Below, one piece after another: positions 1 to 13,207 of a DNA stretch of 64,000 bases. The first letter of the stretch is position 1. The number at the start of each line of letters is the position of its first letter. The DNA comes from Clarkia xantiana subsp. parviflora (Eukaryota; Streptophyta; Magnoliopsida; Myrtales; Onagraceae), in the NCBI GenBank assembly GCA_036873135.1, contig JAPTYO010000001.1, positions 51,654,624-51,718,623 on the forward strand, read 5' to 3'. Both the position numbers and the translations under genes were made by a program. The notes beneath the pieces were generated by a model. The model was given only the letters and a program-made list of their open reading frames with translations, did no database searches and had not been told where the DNA came from.

Positions 1-23
1 GACAGTTTTTTAGTTATTAACCC
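1..23. repeat. MITE terminus cut by the window edge
   Basis: The first 23 bases end in TTAGTTATTAACCC and are the exact reverse complement of 4735-4757 in the last UBP14 intron. Ends of the GGGTTAATAA type recur here on non-autonomous inverted-repeat elements. The rest of this copy lies outside the window, so its class and length cannot be judged. Confidence 0.5.
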
Positions 24-2380
24 TAAAATTTCGTTCGGATTTTTTGGCATACGGCAGTTACTATGTAGTTAGATTTCATTACTTTTACTTTTATTATTAC
101 TAGAGAATTATACACGTGCGTTGCACGTAAACTCTTTTAAAAAAATTATAAAAATATAGTGTCCATCTTAATCATTATATATGTATTCATTCAATAAATA
201 TAAGGACAAATAAATTACGTTATTAATTGAATCACAAAGATATTCTAAAAATTTAAGAAGATAGGAAATTTTAAATACAATATAGACTCAAAATAATATA
301 TGAATGATGAGTACATTTAAAGAGGGGGAAATTATTATATATGTTCTACATAGTGAGATTTCGTTTAAGAGAGTCATGGACTAACTATTAAATGCTAATT
401 AACTATAAATGATCTCAATAAAAATGCATATATTTTGACGGATTTAATAATTAAGGGAGGGTGTGGTGCATGCATATGAGTGACAATGAAAAAGTTATAT
501 GAATCACTTTGCAAGTGATCACAGTCCCATTAGTGAAAATCTCGCTCGACTCCGTACAAATAAAGCCTTTCATAAATTATAATGCATGTAAAATTGAAAG
601 TCTGCTTAAGTTTATACTGTTTGAAACCCTTCCAATTGAGTAACCATACAGTTAATTATACCTCCAAGATATTGGATTTAAAGAGCTCTTTAGAGATCTT
701 CCTATAATTTCGTCTTATTCTAACAGCCAATGAAATTCTTTTTCAAGTCCTACATACGTTTCGCGTAGTCTCTTAATGGTTACAAAAGGGTGTTTCCCTA
801 CATAAATGAAAGTTTTAAAATTAGGGGTAAAATGAGGATGTCCTTAAACAAAGTAGACATATAAATTGAAAAGGTATAGTGTTTTTTTTCCCAAATGAAT
901 GGTGTTGTATTTGAAAATGCAGTATGAAGCGATAAAATAGGCTTAAAGGTTACAATTAAAAGAAAAAAGAATCAAACCATTAGCGCCTCTTTATAGACTC
1001 TTACACTATAGAGTTCAATAATATGTTAATAAAAAATCAGCATGCATGTCTTATTCAATTTGAATCACCGATGTGAACAACAACAAAAATTGGCACAACT
1101 AACATTGCAAAGTAGTTTTGTTATTTTAATAAATTGAAGCTAAACATATAGTCGATCTCACTTTGTAATGATAGATTGAATCAGTTTTTTGGATATGCAC
1201 GACAAGGTAAATACAAAAAATAACTATTGAATATATAGAGTGCAAGCACGAAACATTCATAGTAAATTAAAGAAAGCAAATGCCGAAGAGTTATATTGTT
1301 ACTATGAAATTAACATGTTATGCATAAGACAAATATATAGAGTGAAAATATTCTCCAACCATATTATCCAAGTAAGATGTAAATATAGGGAAAAAAAAAT
1401 TATTTGTCAGTATCCGTGACCTGAGTCGATGAATTGTAGTAGCACGTCACTGCAACTACTCTTCTCGACGCATATAATTAAGTTACTATTGGCGCGGAAC
1501 TGATGTAGCGATACACATGTGATGTCTAAAAATTTCCAGTTTCCATCTAAGAAGAAATTAGTCGATGGCGGAAAGAAGGGACTTTACAAAAGAAAATACC
1601 TTAAAGAGCGAGCAAAGAAGATAGGCAAGACAAAGCAGCATCGTGATTGCCAGGTTCGCACCACTGTTTAGACGCCCTATGCAACGACGCCGGTTCAGAG
1701 ATGATTTGGAAGACAACAGACTCCCTTTTGTGCGGCAAGACAGCAGCGTCTTGAAAGATCCCCTCTCGACGCGGTAGAACTCAAACATACGAACACTCTA
1801 GGGCAGATTATGTATAAGTGAGATGGAGAGTCTTGCCATGGGGAAGGTAGAACATATATATGTACGGTTATGCTTGGAGTATGGAGGGTTAGAGGGCATG
1901 ATTATTTTATGTGCATGGATAAAGATTGTTTAGCAAGTAAGTAAGTAACTGGCTTTCTGAGGCAGGCGTTGGCATTGCACCGTTTGGATTTGAAGTTGAA
2001 ACTAAAAACGTCAAGGCTTTCGCATCGAACGGTTGTACCATTTTGATATTATATTTTAAGTGCTGCACCGTTTGGATTTGGGAGTATAGACGAGAAGTGG
2101 GGTGAAAACATTGTTGGAACCACCTCACACTAACTTTGTTTTTTATATAGAGAATAGATTTTATTTATGTTTATGAGTGAAGTAATCAACAGTAGCCGTT
2201 CTCAGAGATGGAAGGAATGAAGCTCTGCATCGACTGCGCTCGTATCACTCGATCTTCTCCTCCACATCGTCAGCCTCCACCGTTTAGTCATATTCATGTG
2301 AGCTGAAGAGGTCTATTTAGGCCTGACTAGATAAAACAAAGATGGCAAATTAGGTAAAATCTTATCCAACAAATACCTCA
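24..2380. other. AT-rich intergenic DNA, no gene seen
   Basis: Only short open frames without recognisable similarity occur here, the longest about 76 codons on the minus strand (1558-1788). The stretch is AT-rich with many short homopolymers. The phrase GCACCGTTTGGATTTG occurs twice, near 1977 and 2067, which may mark an old small insertion. I see no splice-linked exons, RNA gene or complete transposon. Confidence 0.5.
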
Positions 2381-2389
2381 TAAATACAA

Positions 2390-2960
2390 GAATGAATGAA
2401 ATTCACCGCCAGCTCAATTCCTGCCTATGTGATCTTGTATCAACCTAACCAAATGGACAACCTTAATACTGGAAAGATACGTCCCCAATTATGGTGGAAT
2501 ACATCGCAAGAAAAGGACAGAGCGTGGTCTCTTGGCATAAACTTTGCCGGTCAAAAGAGTGGATTGGGATTCCGCAACATGACAGCTTTTAATCTGGCAC
2601 TACTCACAAAACATGTGACCCACATCGATTACCAACCATGAGTCGGTCTAGGTTCGATATATGTGTAGCAAGTACATAAGACAAACTTCATTCTTCTCTG
2701 CCACTGCTCAACTCAGAACAACAAGGGTCCTCGTCAGCCACCTCAACTATCGCTAGTTCGTTTCCATGGAATAAACTTTGGTTTTTCAAACGTCTCCAAA
2801 AAAATTTGAATGTTCATATGGAAAGGTTGCAATGACGGAAAAAACTCCACCGACGGATACCTTCATTCAACTTAAAGTGTCACATTTGTTTCGAAGCAAA
2901 TGAGACATGAGACCATCTAATGTGAACTTGTCCATTTTCTTAAAGAGTGTGGTATGACTC
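2390..2960 (+). pseudogene. Decayed LINE (L1-type) reverse transcriptase, C-terminal part
   Basis: An open frame at 2396-2641 contains SIPAYV near its start and GLGFRNMTAFNLALLTKH near its end. In plant L1-type retrotransposons these correspond to the segment after the reverse transcriptase palm (S-x-P-x-Y-x-M ... GGLGFRDL-x-x-FN-x-ALLAKQ). About 250 bases downstream, near 2897-2957, a frame broken by stop codons still reads ET-DHLM-TCPFS-RVW. That matches the zinc-binding RVT-associated module (ET-x-DHLF-x-C-x-x-x-x-x-VW). The element is truncated and has several stops, so it is inactive. I cannot locate its 5' part or poly(A) tail. The identification rests on motif recognition only. Confidence 0.7.
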
Positions 2961-4505
2961 CAATTTAGGCGCGAACCCCTCAAGCACAATGTTCAAAACA
3001 ATCTTGGGTGTTGTTCGACTCTCACAGTTTCCCATGTCTGGCTTCTCCAGCAGGGAAATTGTTAGCACATAAATGTTTAGTTATGTGAAGAATTTGGCTA
3101 GAATGAAATGCTGTTACTTTTCGTGTAAAAGGTCCTAATGCAGTTTATGTAATGGGCTGTATTGCTTATGCTTTTATAGATAATGCTAACGTGTTTCATT
3201 GTGATCCAGACCCCTAAACCCACCAACATCCCCGGACATGGCGGCACCATAGGTCATAGTCGGCTCGCCCGACCACATGTCATGCCTGTCATATTTTGTT
3301 GTTGGGTAGTACTGACACATAATAATATAGTGTTTGGAGCAGTCATTTAGTTCACGAATCCGGGAGGGTTACTGTTGTCTCCATACTTTCAGCTACCGGG
3401 GATCACCCCATTTGGTGGAATGACTCGTCTGCTGAGCATGAATACTGCTGGCTAGGTCAAATCCACCAGAGCCCCGACTCCTGTTCATGATTTTGACTGT
3501 TCTGCCGAATCAAATCCATTCCTCTTCAGCGACTTGCCACCTTCCTTGCGGCTTGTCACACTTCCTTAGCCATGGTGATTCATGATATTAGGTCTTTGTT
3601 AAATATACTTTCTATTTCGGTTTATGTAGTTCCTATGCAGTATGTGCACTTTGCGCACCGGGTTGTTAACCGCGCTGCGGCAGCCAATGTAACTTGATAT
3701 TGAAATGACTAGGGGTAGCAATTTGTATTAAATTCATTAAACCCAAAACACAGTAAGTTTATCGTGCCACGTTTTACAAACACGAGCTCAACACAAGATT
3801 TTTCGTTTGTGACGTCCTATCGTATTGTGTTAAGTTATTCACTTTGTACATGTCTATACGAGGTCTTTAAGCAAAAATTAAAATAATTAACTTAATATAT
3901 ATAAAAAAGTTGTGAATTAATACGCCAGTATTTAAAAGTTTGAAACATACGATTGACAAACTCTAAAAAGTTTTAAAAGCTATTAAATAATTTTTTTTTA
4001 AATAACTCGAGTTAACTAATTTTACAACTTTATCGTGCTATCGTGTGTCATGTCGTGATACCTAACCTAAGCACGATCACAACACGAAAATTATATCATA
4101 GTAATTATGTTCATCTCATCATTGTGTCATATGCTTGCATGAACACATTTTTTTTTTCCGACTTTTTCGAGAAAAAAAAAAGTGTAAACCAGCGAAGTTG
4201 TATCGGATAAGTCCCCAGTAATTTTTTCTTTCTAAAAGTAGCAAAATTCACCTAAAATTAGGGTAAGTTCCATGTAGCAAATTCACCGCTCCACCCGAAG
4301 CCTAGATCAAGAGAACTATAACTAGTTCACCATTTTGGAAGCTGCAAAAAGAAGAGACTGTAACTTCCTTGAATTTTCATACGTTCGAAAAAGAACCCCC
4401 AAACTAAGATTCCGAAACCGTCACCTAATTTTTAAGGATAGCTCATCAACCATAATATCACATGCCAAACAAAGTTGAAAAGGATCCTGAGCCGACTCGA
4501 TGTGT
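2961..4505. other. Intergenic DNA downstream of UBP14, possible truncated hAT-type MITE
   Basis: No gene is visible. Around 3709 a TAGGGGTAGCAATTTGTATT stretch starts, followed to about 4095 by short ACACGA/CGTG-rich words. This resembles the widespread plant MITE group that begins TAGGGGTGGCAA. I could not find the matching right terminus or a target duplication, so it is probably truncated. The stretch next to 4506 should include the UBP14 3' untranslated region and polyadenylation site. Confidence 0.35.
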
Positions 4506-7500
4506 TTACATTCTCTCAAAGAAATACAAGTAGCCCATGTCCTTAGGTGGGTTCTGTGAAACACCAACCTTGTTGTCATTGAAGATGAACCACCTCCCGT
4601 CTTTGTAGATGTGAGCTACGTAGTGCCCACAGTGCGTCGACGTCCCCATATGACTCACTACTCCAATCAGTCTATACTCTGCACACATTACTCATATTTC
4701 ACAATGCTGTTTGTAATTTGTATATTAGATTATAGGGTTAATAACTAAAAAACTGTCCAAAGTTTGCCCTATGTTAAGATCAGGTGTCTGAAGTTTCAAA
4801 TGCTAAAATAGAGTGTACAAGGTTTCAGTTTTGTTAAAATGGTTTTCGGTCCAAAATTGCAGTTAAGTAGGTCAGTCAACTTACTCCCTTCTCCATCAGG
4901 TAGGTTGGCTTCACTTGTCGGGCTGTTGGATGGAGCAGCGTCCATATCCGATGAAGTAGAAGCTCCCGGGTTGCTGAATATCCAATCCGTTGCCTTCTCA
5001 ATATCTCCCCCCTGACAACCAACCACATCACAAACTCATCATCAACCACAACACACCAGGTTGCGTTCTTCATATTATTTTTCATTTCAAAGCCAACGGT
5101 GTACTCACAGTTGCCTTCAGTGCCTTCCGAGCAACATCCTCTTGGAAACCAAATGAAATCAATGTATCAACTAGTGATTGGTCAACGTATGAAGATGCAT
5201 CCGCCGTACTCTCTGAAATAGGATCGTTTATATCTAAAAGGACAACGAGAGGGAAACTGTTAATACTAGTCACACATACTCTAAGTGTTTTCACTCTCCT
5301 CATATTGACTTTTAAAAACAAGAAAAATACCAATACCTGCATCGTCCATATGGGTAAGTAACCAATTCATTGCTTCTTCAACCCCAACATTAGATGTACG
5401 TATGGCAGCTTTCTCACAGTGTAGATAGTTGAACCCCATTGACACCAATTGGGCAACTATTTCTTCATTAGCCACCACCTTATTTGATTGCCCCTCTTCC
5501 TCTGCACCTGTACCACATAGCATTGCACCACCATGCTCTATCTTAGCAGTCGTCTTCCAAAATAACCAGAACCATCTTTTACATTTTTGAACTTCTAACA
5601 TAATTGTTACGTAGACAGAAAGTTCACAATACAGCTATTAATTAACCTCACTCTGTTGGCACTAACATTGAAGATAAACATTAGACATATGTTTGGGTTA
5701 TTAAAGAAGATATTAGATTGGAATAAATATTGCATGTGAAAACTTAACAAAGATAATAAGGACCTGTCTTGACTCTTGAGAAAAGAGAAACTTCTTATAC
5801 TACTCTCACCTCCCTCAGGCAGTAACTCCTCCCCAGGTTGAAGACCCTTGCTACGCATGTGACTGATGTCTATCACGTCTGGAACATCTATGTAGACGTC
5901 TGATAGCAACAAATACTAAAGAGATTAGTTGAAGAAAGTGACTGAATGAAGGAGGAGAGAGATAAGAAATTACAAAACATACCAAGCTTTTTTGGAACCC
6001 ATCCTGCTTCCATGACAAATTTCCGCATGTGAAGTACCAAGTAATCAGGAAATGAAGTCAGACCAGCCGTCCTTCAATTAAACAGAGTAGAAAAAAAGAG
6101 TTAATCCACTTATATCTTTGATAGTTTTTTTTGCCAAAATATTTTCTTTTCTTTTGGTTTCCCACTGGCCACAGGGCGTTTTAGGGGGGCATCATTAGGA
6201 GGGCAGTATCCGTAGATGTTTGCTCCACACCTAGAATAATCTCCAATTTTTTTTTGCCAAAATATCTCTGATAGTTCAATAGAGCAGAATCTTCAATTTG
6301 ACCAATAATTCCTTAAGGACGTTTCATCCAAGTTTTTAAAGCATAATTTTTTTCTTGAAAAATCAAATAAAACCATCTAGTTGAAATTTTGCAGAGCAAC
6401 TTAAATGTACCTCGGGCAAGTTTCTTGCCAAAAAGAAAGAATAAAGTAATTCACGTACAAATACAAGATCCTAAAGCTTACTTGATGGCTGTTGTCTTAG
6501 CCTTCAACGCGGAGCTATAGAAATCCTGGACCTCCTCAGGGGCAGAAAAGTTTGCCAGGCATGCCTCAAGGGGCACTCTCGGGCGTATAATTTGATCACT
6601 GGATCTGATTGAATATGTACAGTAAGAAAAACATAAAATAATAAAAATAGAATCTAAAGACCACCTTGTTGTAACTTACACTTCCTTCCCATCTGAAGCT
6701 TTTTCTTCCTTCAATTTGTGAAACGCTTTTAGTTCCTCTGAATAAAAACAATGCTAGAACTATGAACACTACGCACAGTACTAAATACTAATACTTATGG
6801 TAATAAACCTATAAGCGTAAAACCTTTGTTTGTGGCCTCATTGAGAGGAATATTCAACGAGAGAATGTAGTCAAGCCTCTTATTATAAGCAACTTTTCCA
6901 GATGGACATAAGATTCGATCTTCGATGCCAAATTTGAAACTTCTTGAAGGATCGAACTCTGGATTCCCAGCATTAGCTCGCTCTACGTGATCAAGGAAAT
7001 GCAGAAAAAATTCCAGTGCATCCTAAACATTCAATAGGCACCAAAATTTTATAAAGAAACTACAGATAAAAGCCAACTCAAGCAAATGTTAGCATGCAAC
7101 TTCTGATTTTCTTCATCCTGGGGGGGCAAAACTAAGCACAGTTAAGCACAACTCAGGTGGATATAAAAAACCCAAACTGATGGTGACAGAGCCAAACCTA
7201 GCCAACAATAGAAATTAAAAATACAAGGTCTGCTACCTCTTTGCGATTAACTAGAACACAACACATAGTTCTAGCAATCACAAGAGAAAAAAAACAGAAA
7301 CATAATACTGACACCCAACAGGGGGGGTTGTTTCTTTAGTCATAACGTACTACCTGAAACTGGAAACATTCCTAAAACAAACGCAAAGATGAGAGACGGA
7401 AGGGCATGTACCTGTTGCCTCATTGTTGAAAATTCAGGATGGCTGGCAGCAATTACTGTTTTGAACATTCGAGGTGGTATACCTTCCTGTTTCTTGAATG

Positions 7501-10500
7501 AGCAAGGAGAAGAAAGGGTTAAATTTATAGGCATAAAAAATAGTAGAACTGGAAATGAGAGAAACATCAATAAACAAATATCCTGTTATACACTGAAAAT
7601 GCAAACACAAACAAGGTTGACCACAACAAATTTTGTTAGTACTACAAATTCTTTTTATTTATCCGGTAGGTTACAGTTTGCAATTGAAAGACTAAGGACA
7701 ATACGATTGCTCAAAAGATGAAATAAGAAGACCGAAGAAAAGACAGGGAGGAAAAAAAGTTAGTGATAGATCAAAGCCCAACTAAGTCAAGAATTATACA
7801 ATGGATCATCTAGGGAGGGGCCAACTAAAATGATACAATATTAGATCAAATAGCTTTTTCAAGAGACATCTTGCAATAAAATGATTTAGCTAAAAGCTTA
7901 CACTGTCTGCTGCACTGGCATTATCATCTCCCTATATAAGAACAGAAAGATAAGCATGAGGATCATCAATCGAGACCAGAATCTCAAATAGTAGCATCTT
8001 ATTTATTCATACCTTTGAAGGAGTAGAGTACTTCCCAGACAGCAAACCATGTCCAAGCTTTGTTCTGTAAAACAACAGCGAACATATGAAGTAAGCAAGA
8101 GGTACAAAAGGCTAAAGAATTCTATTCGCTTGTCAACCGGATGGATCTCTATCCATGTGAGTTTCTAATTGATGCACACAAACATCAAGAAGAGTACTTT
8201 AGAAATTTGTAGGCTGGTACAGTGAACAGATAAAAAGTTTGTGCTCTACATAACTTTCAATAAGCAATAGCGACCAAAAATGAATACGGGCAACTGGCAA
8301 GGAGTAACAACTTGAGCAATGATATCAAAGAGTGTTCACTTACAACTGCATGTTGAGATCAACTGTAGGATCAGCAGGAGCCATCTCGAAAGCCGTTTTC
8401 AAATTTTGGTTCTTGTAGTACCTATCACCATAAAAAGACAACAAATTTCCTTTCAAATTGTATTTCATACTTAATTGAACCAAATGAAAATCACCAAGAC
8501 AGATTTCTGACCGTGAACAGAAGGACTGAGTTGAGAATATGACTTGCATTGTTGCCGCCAAGTAGCAACTGAAAAAGATAAAATAAGATCCCACGAAAGC
8601 AATTAAGTCAGAATTATCTCAGAAGAGGAACTGCTTACCTGTTACCAAGATTGACAAGTCCAGTGTAACCAGGACCAAATACTGGCTCAAGTTCTCGTCC
8701 ACTTTCTTGGATCCGGTTCCAGTCAAAGTTTGTATTCTGGTCAAGTTCCCTCTCAGCAGTTGTCATTTCAGTCTATGGTAAAGAAGCGAGGAAAGATCAA
8801 CTAACTTTATATGGAAAGGGTAATAAAACCATCAACACTAACAAAATTTAAAAAGATGGGGCAGGTAAAGTTGGTAAAGTTGATAACACATAATTACAGT
8901 TCAAGTAAATAACTGACCTTCTGCAATGAAGAAAAATCAATGCCAAAAAAGGCCAAGTGTTGAGCAAGAAGTGGATCCATAACACCCTCATCTTCCGCGT
9001 AAGAGTAAACGTCTGAGCTGCCACAATAAAGTTAATTAATCACAACATTCAAAATGAACATTAAGAATTTGATGCTATGCAAGATGCCAATACGTACTAA
9101 ATTAGCGTTCCAGAATAACAGTACTAAAATTAGTATCCCGGTGATAATAAATTAAGAGACGAAAATGATATAGGATAAACCAACAGTATAAAATGCTAGC
9201 TGCTACTGCGATCATTCTTTTGAATCCTACAGGTAACCTAAAACAGACCATCTTTCAATCACTGAAACCAATCCCTCAGGAATAACATATTGCGTGGCTT
9301 CTATAGTGCTGGGGTGACACATTCATTAACAATATAAGTTATTTGAATAGTCACTACACCAAGGCTTCCATTAGCATTGCTACGATACTTAAGGTCCATA
9401 TCAACGATGCCACTAGTGCATATTGTCTTAGAACCATAAAGATGCCTCGACAATATACATAATCACCTTAGTCTGTTAACATAATGCCATAATAGTTACC
9501 ATGGCACTATTTTTTTAAAAGAAAAAAACTAGTCATCTATCAAATACTCACTTCAGAAGCAGCTTCTACAAAAAAAAAATTACAAATTGAACTCTCTACG
9601 AGAAAAAAATTAATTATACTTAATGTCATCAGAGTCAAGTGACTCATAAACAGCAGAATGAAATTATGGGGAAGAAAAACCATTTTACTTGAGCAGAGAT
9701 GACTTTACCTGCTGCTTCCAGATCAGCAGTTATCGTCCCAAGCTTGACAGCAAGGGGGTAACCAGTCTCATTATAGTGTTCAACGGCGTGATTGTTGCCT
9801 CCAGTGCCATCCCAATTTTTCCGCCCACAGAGAATCATGCCATCCGATAAATTGAGCCAGAGATTGTCAGTTTTGTCACACTTAGCACATTTCCAACCAG
9901 ATGGAGGAACAACTACACCATTGTCTAACTGCTGCAAATTCATGGCAAATTGACTAACTTGCTTCTTATCTGCAACCCATGCTGCAATTTGTTCCTTACG
10001 TTCGGCGCCTTCAGCCATCAATATAGCATCAACAGCTAATCTCACCTGCAATGTTTAACAAGGAAATAACCTCAGGCACCCTGTCAAGTCGGCGAGGATC
10101 CCACCAGAGTGCCTTCTAACTCTAATAGGCCATGAACAAGATCAGCTGAACTCAAGGTTCCATGATGCTGAAGAACAGCACATATGAATTATGAACAGAA
10201 AATCGAAGTCAAAAAACACCTTCTCTGGAAGCTCCACCGAAGGAAAAGGGAGAGTAACATGCTCCGGTAACACAACTATATCGTAATTTTCTTCATATTC
10301 AACCTCACTGTTGTCGAAACCCCCATCAACGCCTACATGTTAAACCAAAATGTCAGATCATCCACCTATATTACAATAAGAAGTAACTGCAACATGGCCT
10401 AGTTCGCAGAAATAGATACTTAAGCTAACTAGAGAAGTTAATATTATGCAGCAGATTTGACAGTTAAGAACATAGAGATTGTTAAGTCCAGAGGACCAGA

Positions 10501-11321
10501 TGTGAAAAAAAAAAATACTTCAAAGATAGAGCTCAAAAGTATGTCAAATATTTCACAGATAAGAAAGAGTTACCAATTGCCAAAAGAGTAGGTTTCTTCA
10601 ACGGTCTATCTTCAGGGACCAACTTCTTTGTCTGCTTTATATGCAAATATACGGGATTTCCAGTCTTCTCATAGTTCCATATCACACATTCCTTTCCAAA
10701 GGCAAGGAATGTGTTCATGTCCACATACAAACCGCCTTCTGACCTCTGTACATCCATGCAGTGACACATCAACACCACAGTATATAGTTGGTTCATACCG
10801 TTAGAAAGTAATTCGATAAAAGTGAAGGTGCAAAAAGAAAGAAATACATTCTCAAGCTTCAGATCTCAAGTCGATAATCCCCCGTCTACTATCTAATGAC
10901 CCGAAGAGAGGAGCACATTCACTAGTAATGCTACGGAAGGATAACAAATGGCCATGAGAAAGTAAATATTAGCTCCTCAACATGACAGGTTTTCCCCAAC
11001 GTTCTTGCAGAAGGTACTTTCAACGGAAAATCTAACTTCGACCTAAGACCAACAATTGCAATGATATAGCTACCAAAAAAACAACTCCTACAGAAACTAG
11101 CAAAGCAGCAGCTATTAGACAACAACAGACACATTCTAACATGATCGAAGGAAGTTAGGAGAAAAGCATGCAATGGAATGGAACAGTTAAAGAAGGAATA
11201 ATTGGAGCAATACCGGAGTGTCAAAGGAAACGCAACATTCATGCTTGTAAATGCGATTGGTTGGTTCAGGGATCCGAACCCGAGCCAGGTTGGACCGAAG
11301 GAGGTCCATGGGAGTTGCCAT
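4506..11321 (-). CDS. UBP14: Ubiquitin carboxyl-terminal hydrolase 14 (USP5/isopeptidase T type)
   Basis: UBP14 is a cysteine protease that disassembles free, unanchored polyubiquitin chains in the cytosol and nucleus; in Arabidopsis it is needed for embryo development. Exons in transcript order: 11321-11214, 10745-10574, 10332-10220, 10045-9709, 9012-8918, 8772-8639, 8568-8512, 8421-8344, 8064-8013, 7931-7902, 7486-7412, 7022-6824, 6737-6680, 6604-6482, 6071-5983, 5899-5810, 5507-5337, 5233-5109, 5011-4885, 4678-4506. Phases agree throughout and give 801 residues; the Arabidopsis protein is close to 800. The ZnF-UBP finger lies near residues 182-225 (C184, C187, C204, H217, H221). The Cys box GLVNLGNSCYLAAT puts the catalytic cysteine at about 321. 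Two UBA domains span about 616-656 and 675-715. The His box SHMGTSTHCGHYV is near 753-765, with the catalytic His at about 763. The start MATPMDLLRSNLARV aligns with the family N terminus. No key residue is missing. Confidence 0.96.
4735..4800. repeat. MITE terminus inside the last UBP14 intron
   Basis: The last intron (4679-4884) contains GGGTTAATAACTAAAAAACT, the same terminus as at the start of the window but in the opposite orientation. The opposite end is not recognisable before the splice donor of the preceding exon at 4884. The copy is probably truncated, and splice sites on both sides are intact. Confidence 0.45.
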
Positions 11322-12085
11322 CTGTGGAGTAAATCAGTACAAGGTCTGCAATCGAAGAAGACAGTGGAGTGAGAGAAGAAGACGGTAGCTTGCCCTAAAA
11401 CCAGCCGGTGCGAGGATGCTTCTTTGCGTGACGAAGGAGAAGAGGGGGAAAATAGAGAGAATCAGCTTCCCATTCTATATAGTTCTTCTTAATTCTTATA
11501 CGACCTTAAATCCAATTATAATCGGCTTCAAAAATTCATTAATTTTGCCCCAAAAAAAATCATTAAGTAAATGCTTCTAATGTTTGGAAGAAAAAGAAAC
11601 CTTATGTTTGTTCAATCGAATAAAAAATATATTTCATTTTGTGCCATCATATGACTTCATTTTGTCTATTAGAATTTTCGCCTAATTTGAAAATGGGTCA
11701 CAGGTTGAGCACGCGATTAAAATAATAGTTAGCGATTTATTTAACGGTCTAAACATTAGATAATATTTTTCAAACAACTGAAATATCAGTTAGCAATTTT
11801 TCGCATTTTAAATCACATATTATGCACTTGACATATTCTATCCAAATTAAACAGAAATTCTAACGAAACTATTAATTTGTCACAATTGAAATTTAAACAT
11901 CAATTTAAACTAGCAAAATGTTTTAAAAAAACATCAAATAACAATTTGTTCTACAACTCAAATATTAGTTAGTAATTGATTATTAAACCTTAAGAAAATG
12001 GACAAACAAATGTGGATTTTGGGCTCAATCTAAAGCCGACTTCATATGGATCAAGCGTAAAAATATACTGCATTATTTTCGCATT
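11322..12085. other. UBP14 upstream region, AT-rich
   Basis: The first 100-200 bases upstream of the UBP14 start should hold its 5' untranslated region and promoter (minus-strand direction). Beyond about 11500 the sequence is AT-rich with no coding potential. The repeated words AAATATTAGTT and TTAGTAATT (11740-11990) suggest an old inverted-repeat element, but I could not fix its ends. Confidence 0.4.
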
Positions 12086-12089
12086 CAGA

Positions 12090-12452
12090 TATCTTGCCCC
12101 ACTCTTTCTGCTACAGATCGTGTCTCACCATTAAGAGTTTAACATGTGTCCTTAGATTTAATGTTCCCCTTCTGAGTAAATCTTTAAAATGTGAAATTTA
12201 TTGTGAAATTTCAATAGAAAGTAAGAAAGAGAAAGTAAATGAACAAATGTATTGGTTCTTGATGAGACCCTATATCACTTTCTAGAGAAATTTCACAGGT
12301 TGTAGCATAGCCCTTCCCTTATAGGATTCACCAATCTCAATAAGGATTTTTTTTTTTAAAAAAAAACAAATTAATTACATGCCGAACACGTGTCAAGATC
12401 TTACCAGTGATGCAAGATCTGTGACAAGAAGAGTGGGGCAGGAGATTTGTAT
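12090..12452. mobile_element. Inverted-repeat MITE, class uncertain
   Basis: The left arm contains CTTGCCCCACTCTTTCTG and the right arm contains its imperfect reverse complement, AAGAGTGGGGCAGG, each extending to an AGATC word further in (about 30 bp of terminal inverted repeat). No coding sequence lies between. I could not identify a convincing target site duplication, so the superfamily stays open. Confidence 0.6.
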
Positions 12453-12644
12453 CTATTATTTTCTTGTCTCCTATAGTACTCTACTGGTGTGCATGTCTAA
12501 TTAATAGCCCATACATAATACAAATGCAATTGAGATTCATCAGAATAACAATTGCCGACTGGAACACCACATGGTTACAAGCACAAAAAAGATCCAGCAT
12601 GTACGAAGATAGATCTGGAATAGATATCGGCATCTTTACGGGGA

Positions 12645-13050
12645 GACAATCATATGAGACTTAAATAGGCTTTCGAGATGTCGACATCCTAACGGGTGAC
12701 CAATCATATGCGACTTGGTGCGTAATCATATGCAACATAGGTAAGCTGTCGATATGTCGACATCCTAATGGGGTGCGCAATCTATGCGACTTGGTGCGCA
12801 ATCTTATGTGACTTGGTGTGTAATTGTATGTGACGTGGTGCGCAATCATATGCGAATTGACACGCAATCATATGCGACTGGGCACGCTATCATATGTGAC
12901 TTGGTGTGCAAATGCGACTTGGCACACAATCATATGCAATTTAGGTAGGCTGCTGATAAGTCGACATCATAACGGGTGCGCAATATGCGAATTGGTGTGT
13001 AATCATATGCGACTTAGGTAAGTTGCCGAGATATCGACATCCTAACATGT
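12645..13050. repeat. Minisatellite with nested repeat structure
   Basis: A tandem array of degenerate units of roughly 20-24 bp carrying the core CAATCATATGCGACTTGG, repeated about a dozen times with substitutions. These short units are punctuated three times, around 12670-12695, 12742-12775 and 12948-12976, and again at the end near 13020-13046, by a longer module that includes GTCGACATCCTAACGGGT. This gives a higher-order period of very roughly 85-200 bp. There is no long open frame and no similarity to a known gene. Confidence 0.8.
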
Positions 13051-13207
13051 ATATGTATGTTATCCCAAGATGAGACAAAACTTGCTTAAGGTTTTACATC
13101 GATGGCGGCACTTTCTTAATTGGGTGGCCTTTTACGTTTGGGGGTATGGATCTTCAGATGTATCTTATTCCGTTTGGGAGTATGGATCGAGTTAATATTA
13201 TAACTTA

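Noticed and set aside
1558..2128. Minus-strand frames of 73-76 codons
   Set aside because: No recognisable domain, no splice partners, and low-complexity AT-rich surroundings.
12645..13050. Regularly spaced repeats resembling a CRISPR array
   Set aside because: The units are degenerate, touch each other without unique spacers, and sit in a plant nuclear genome. It is a minisatellite.
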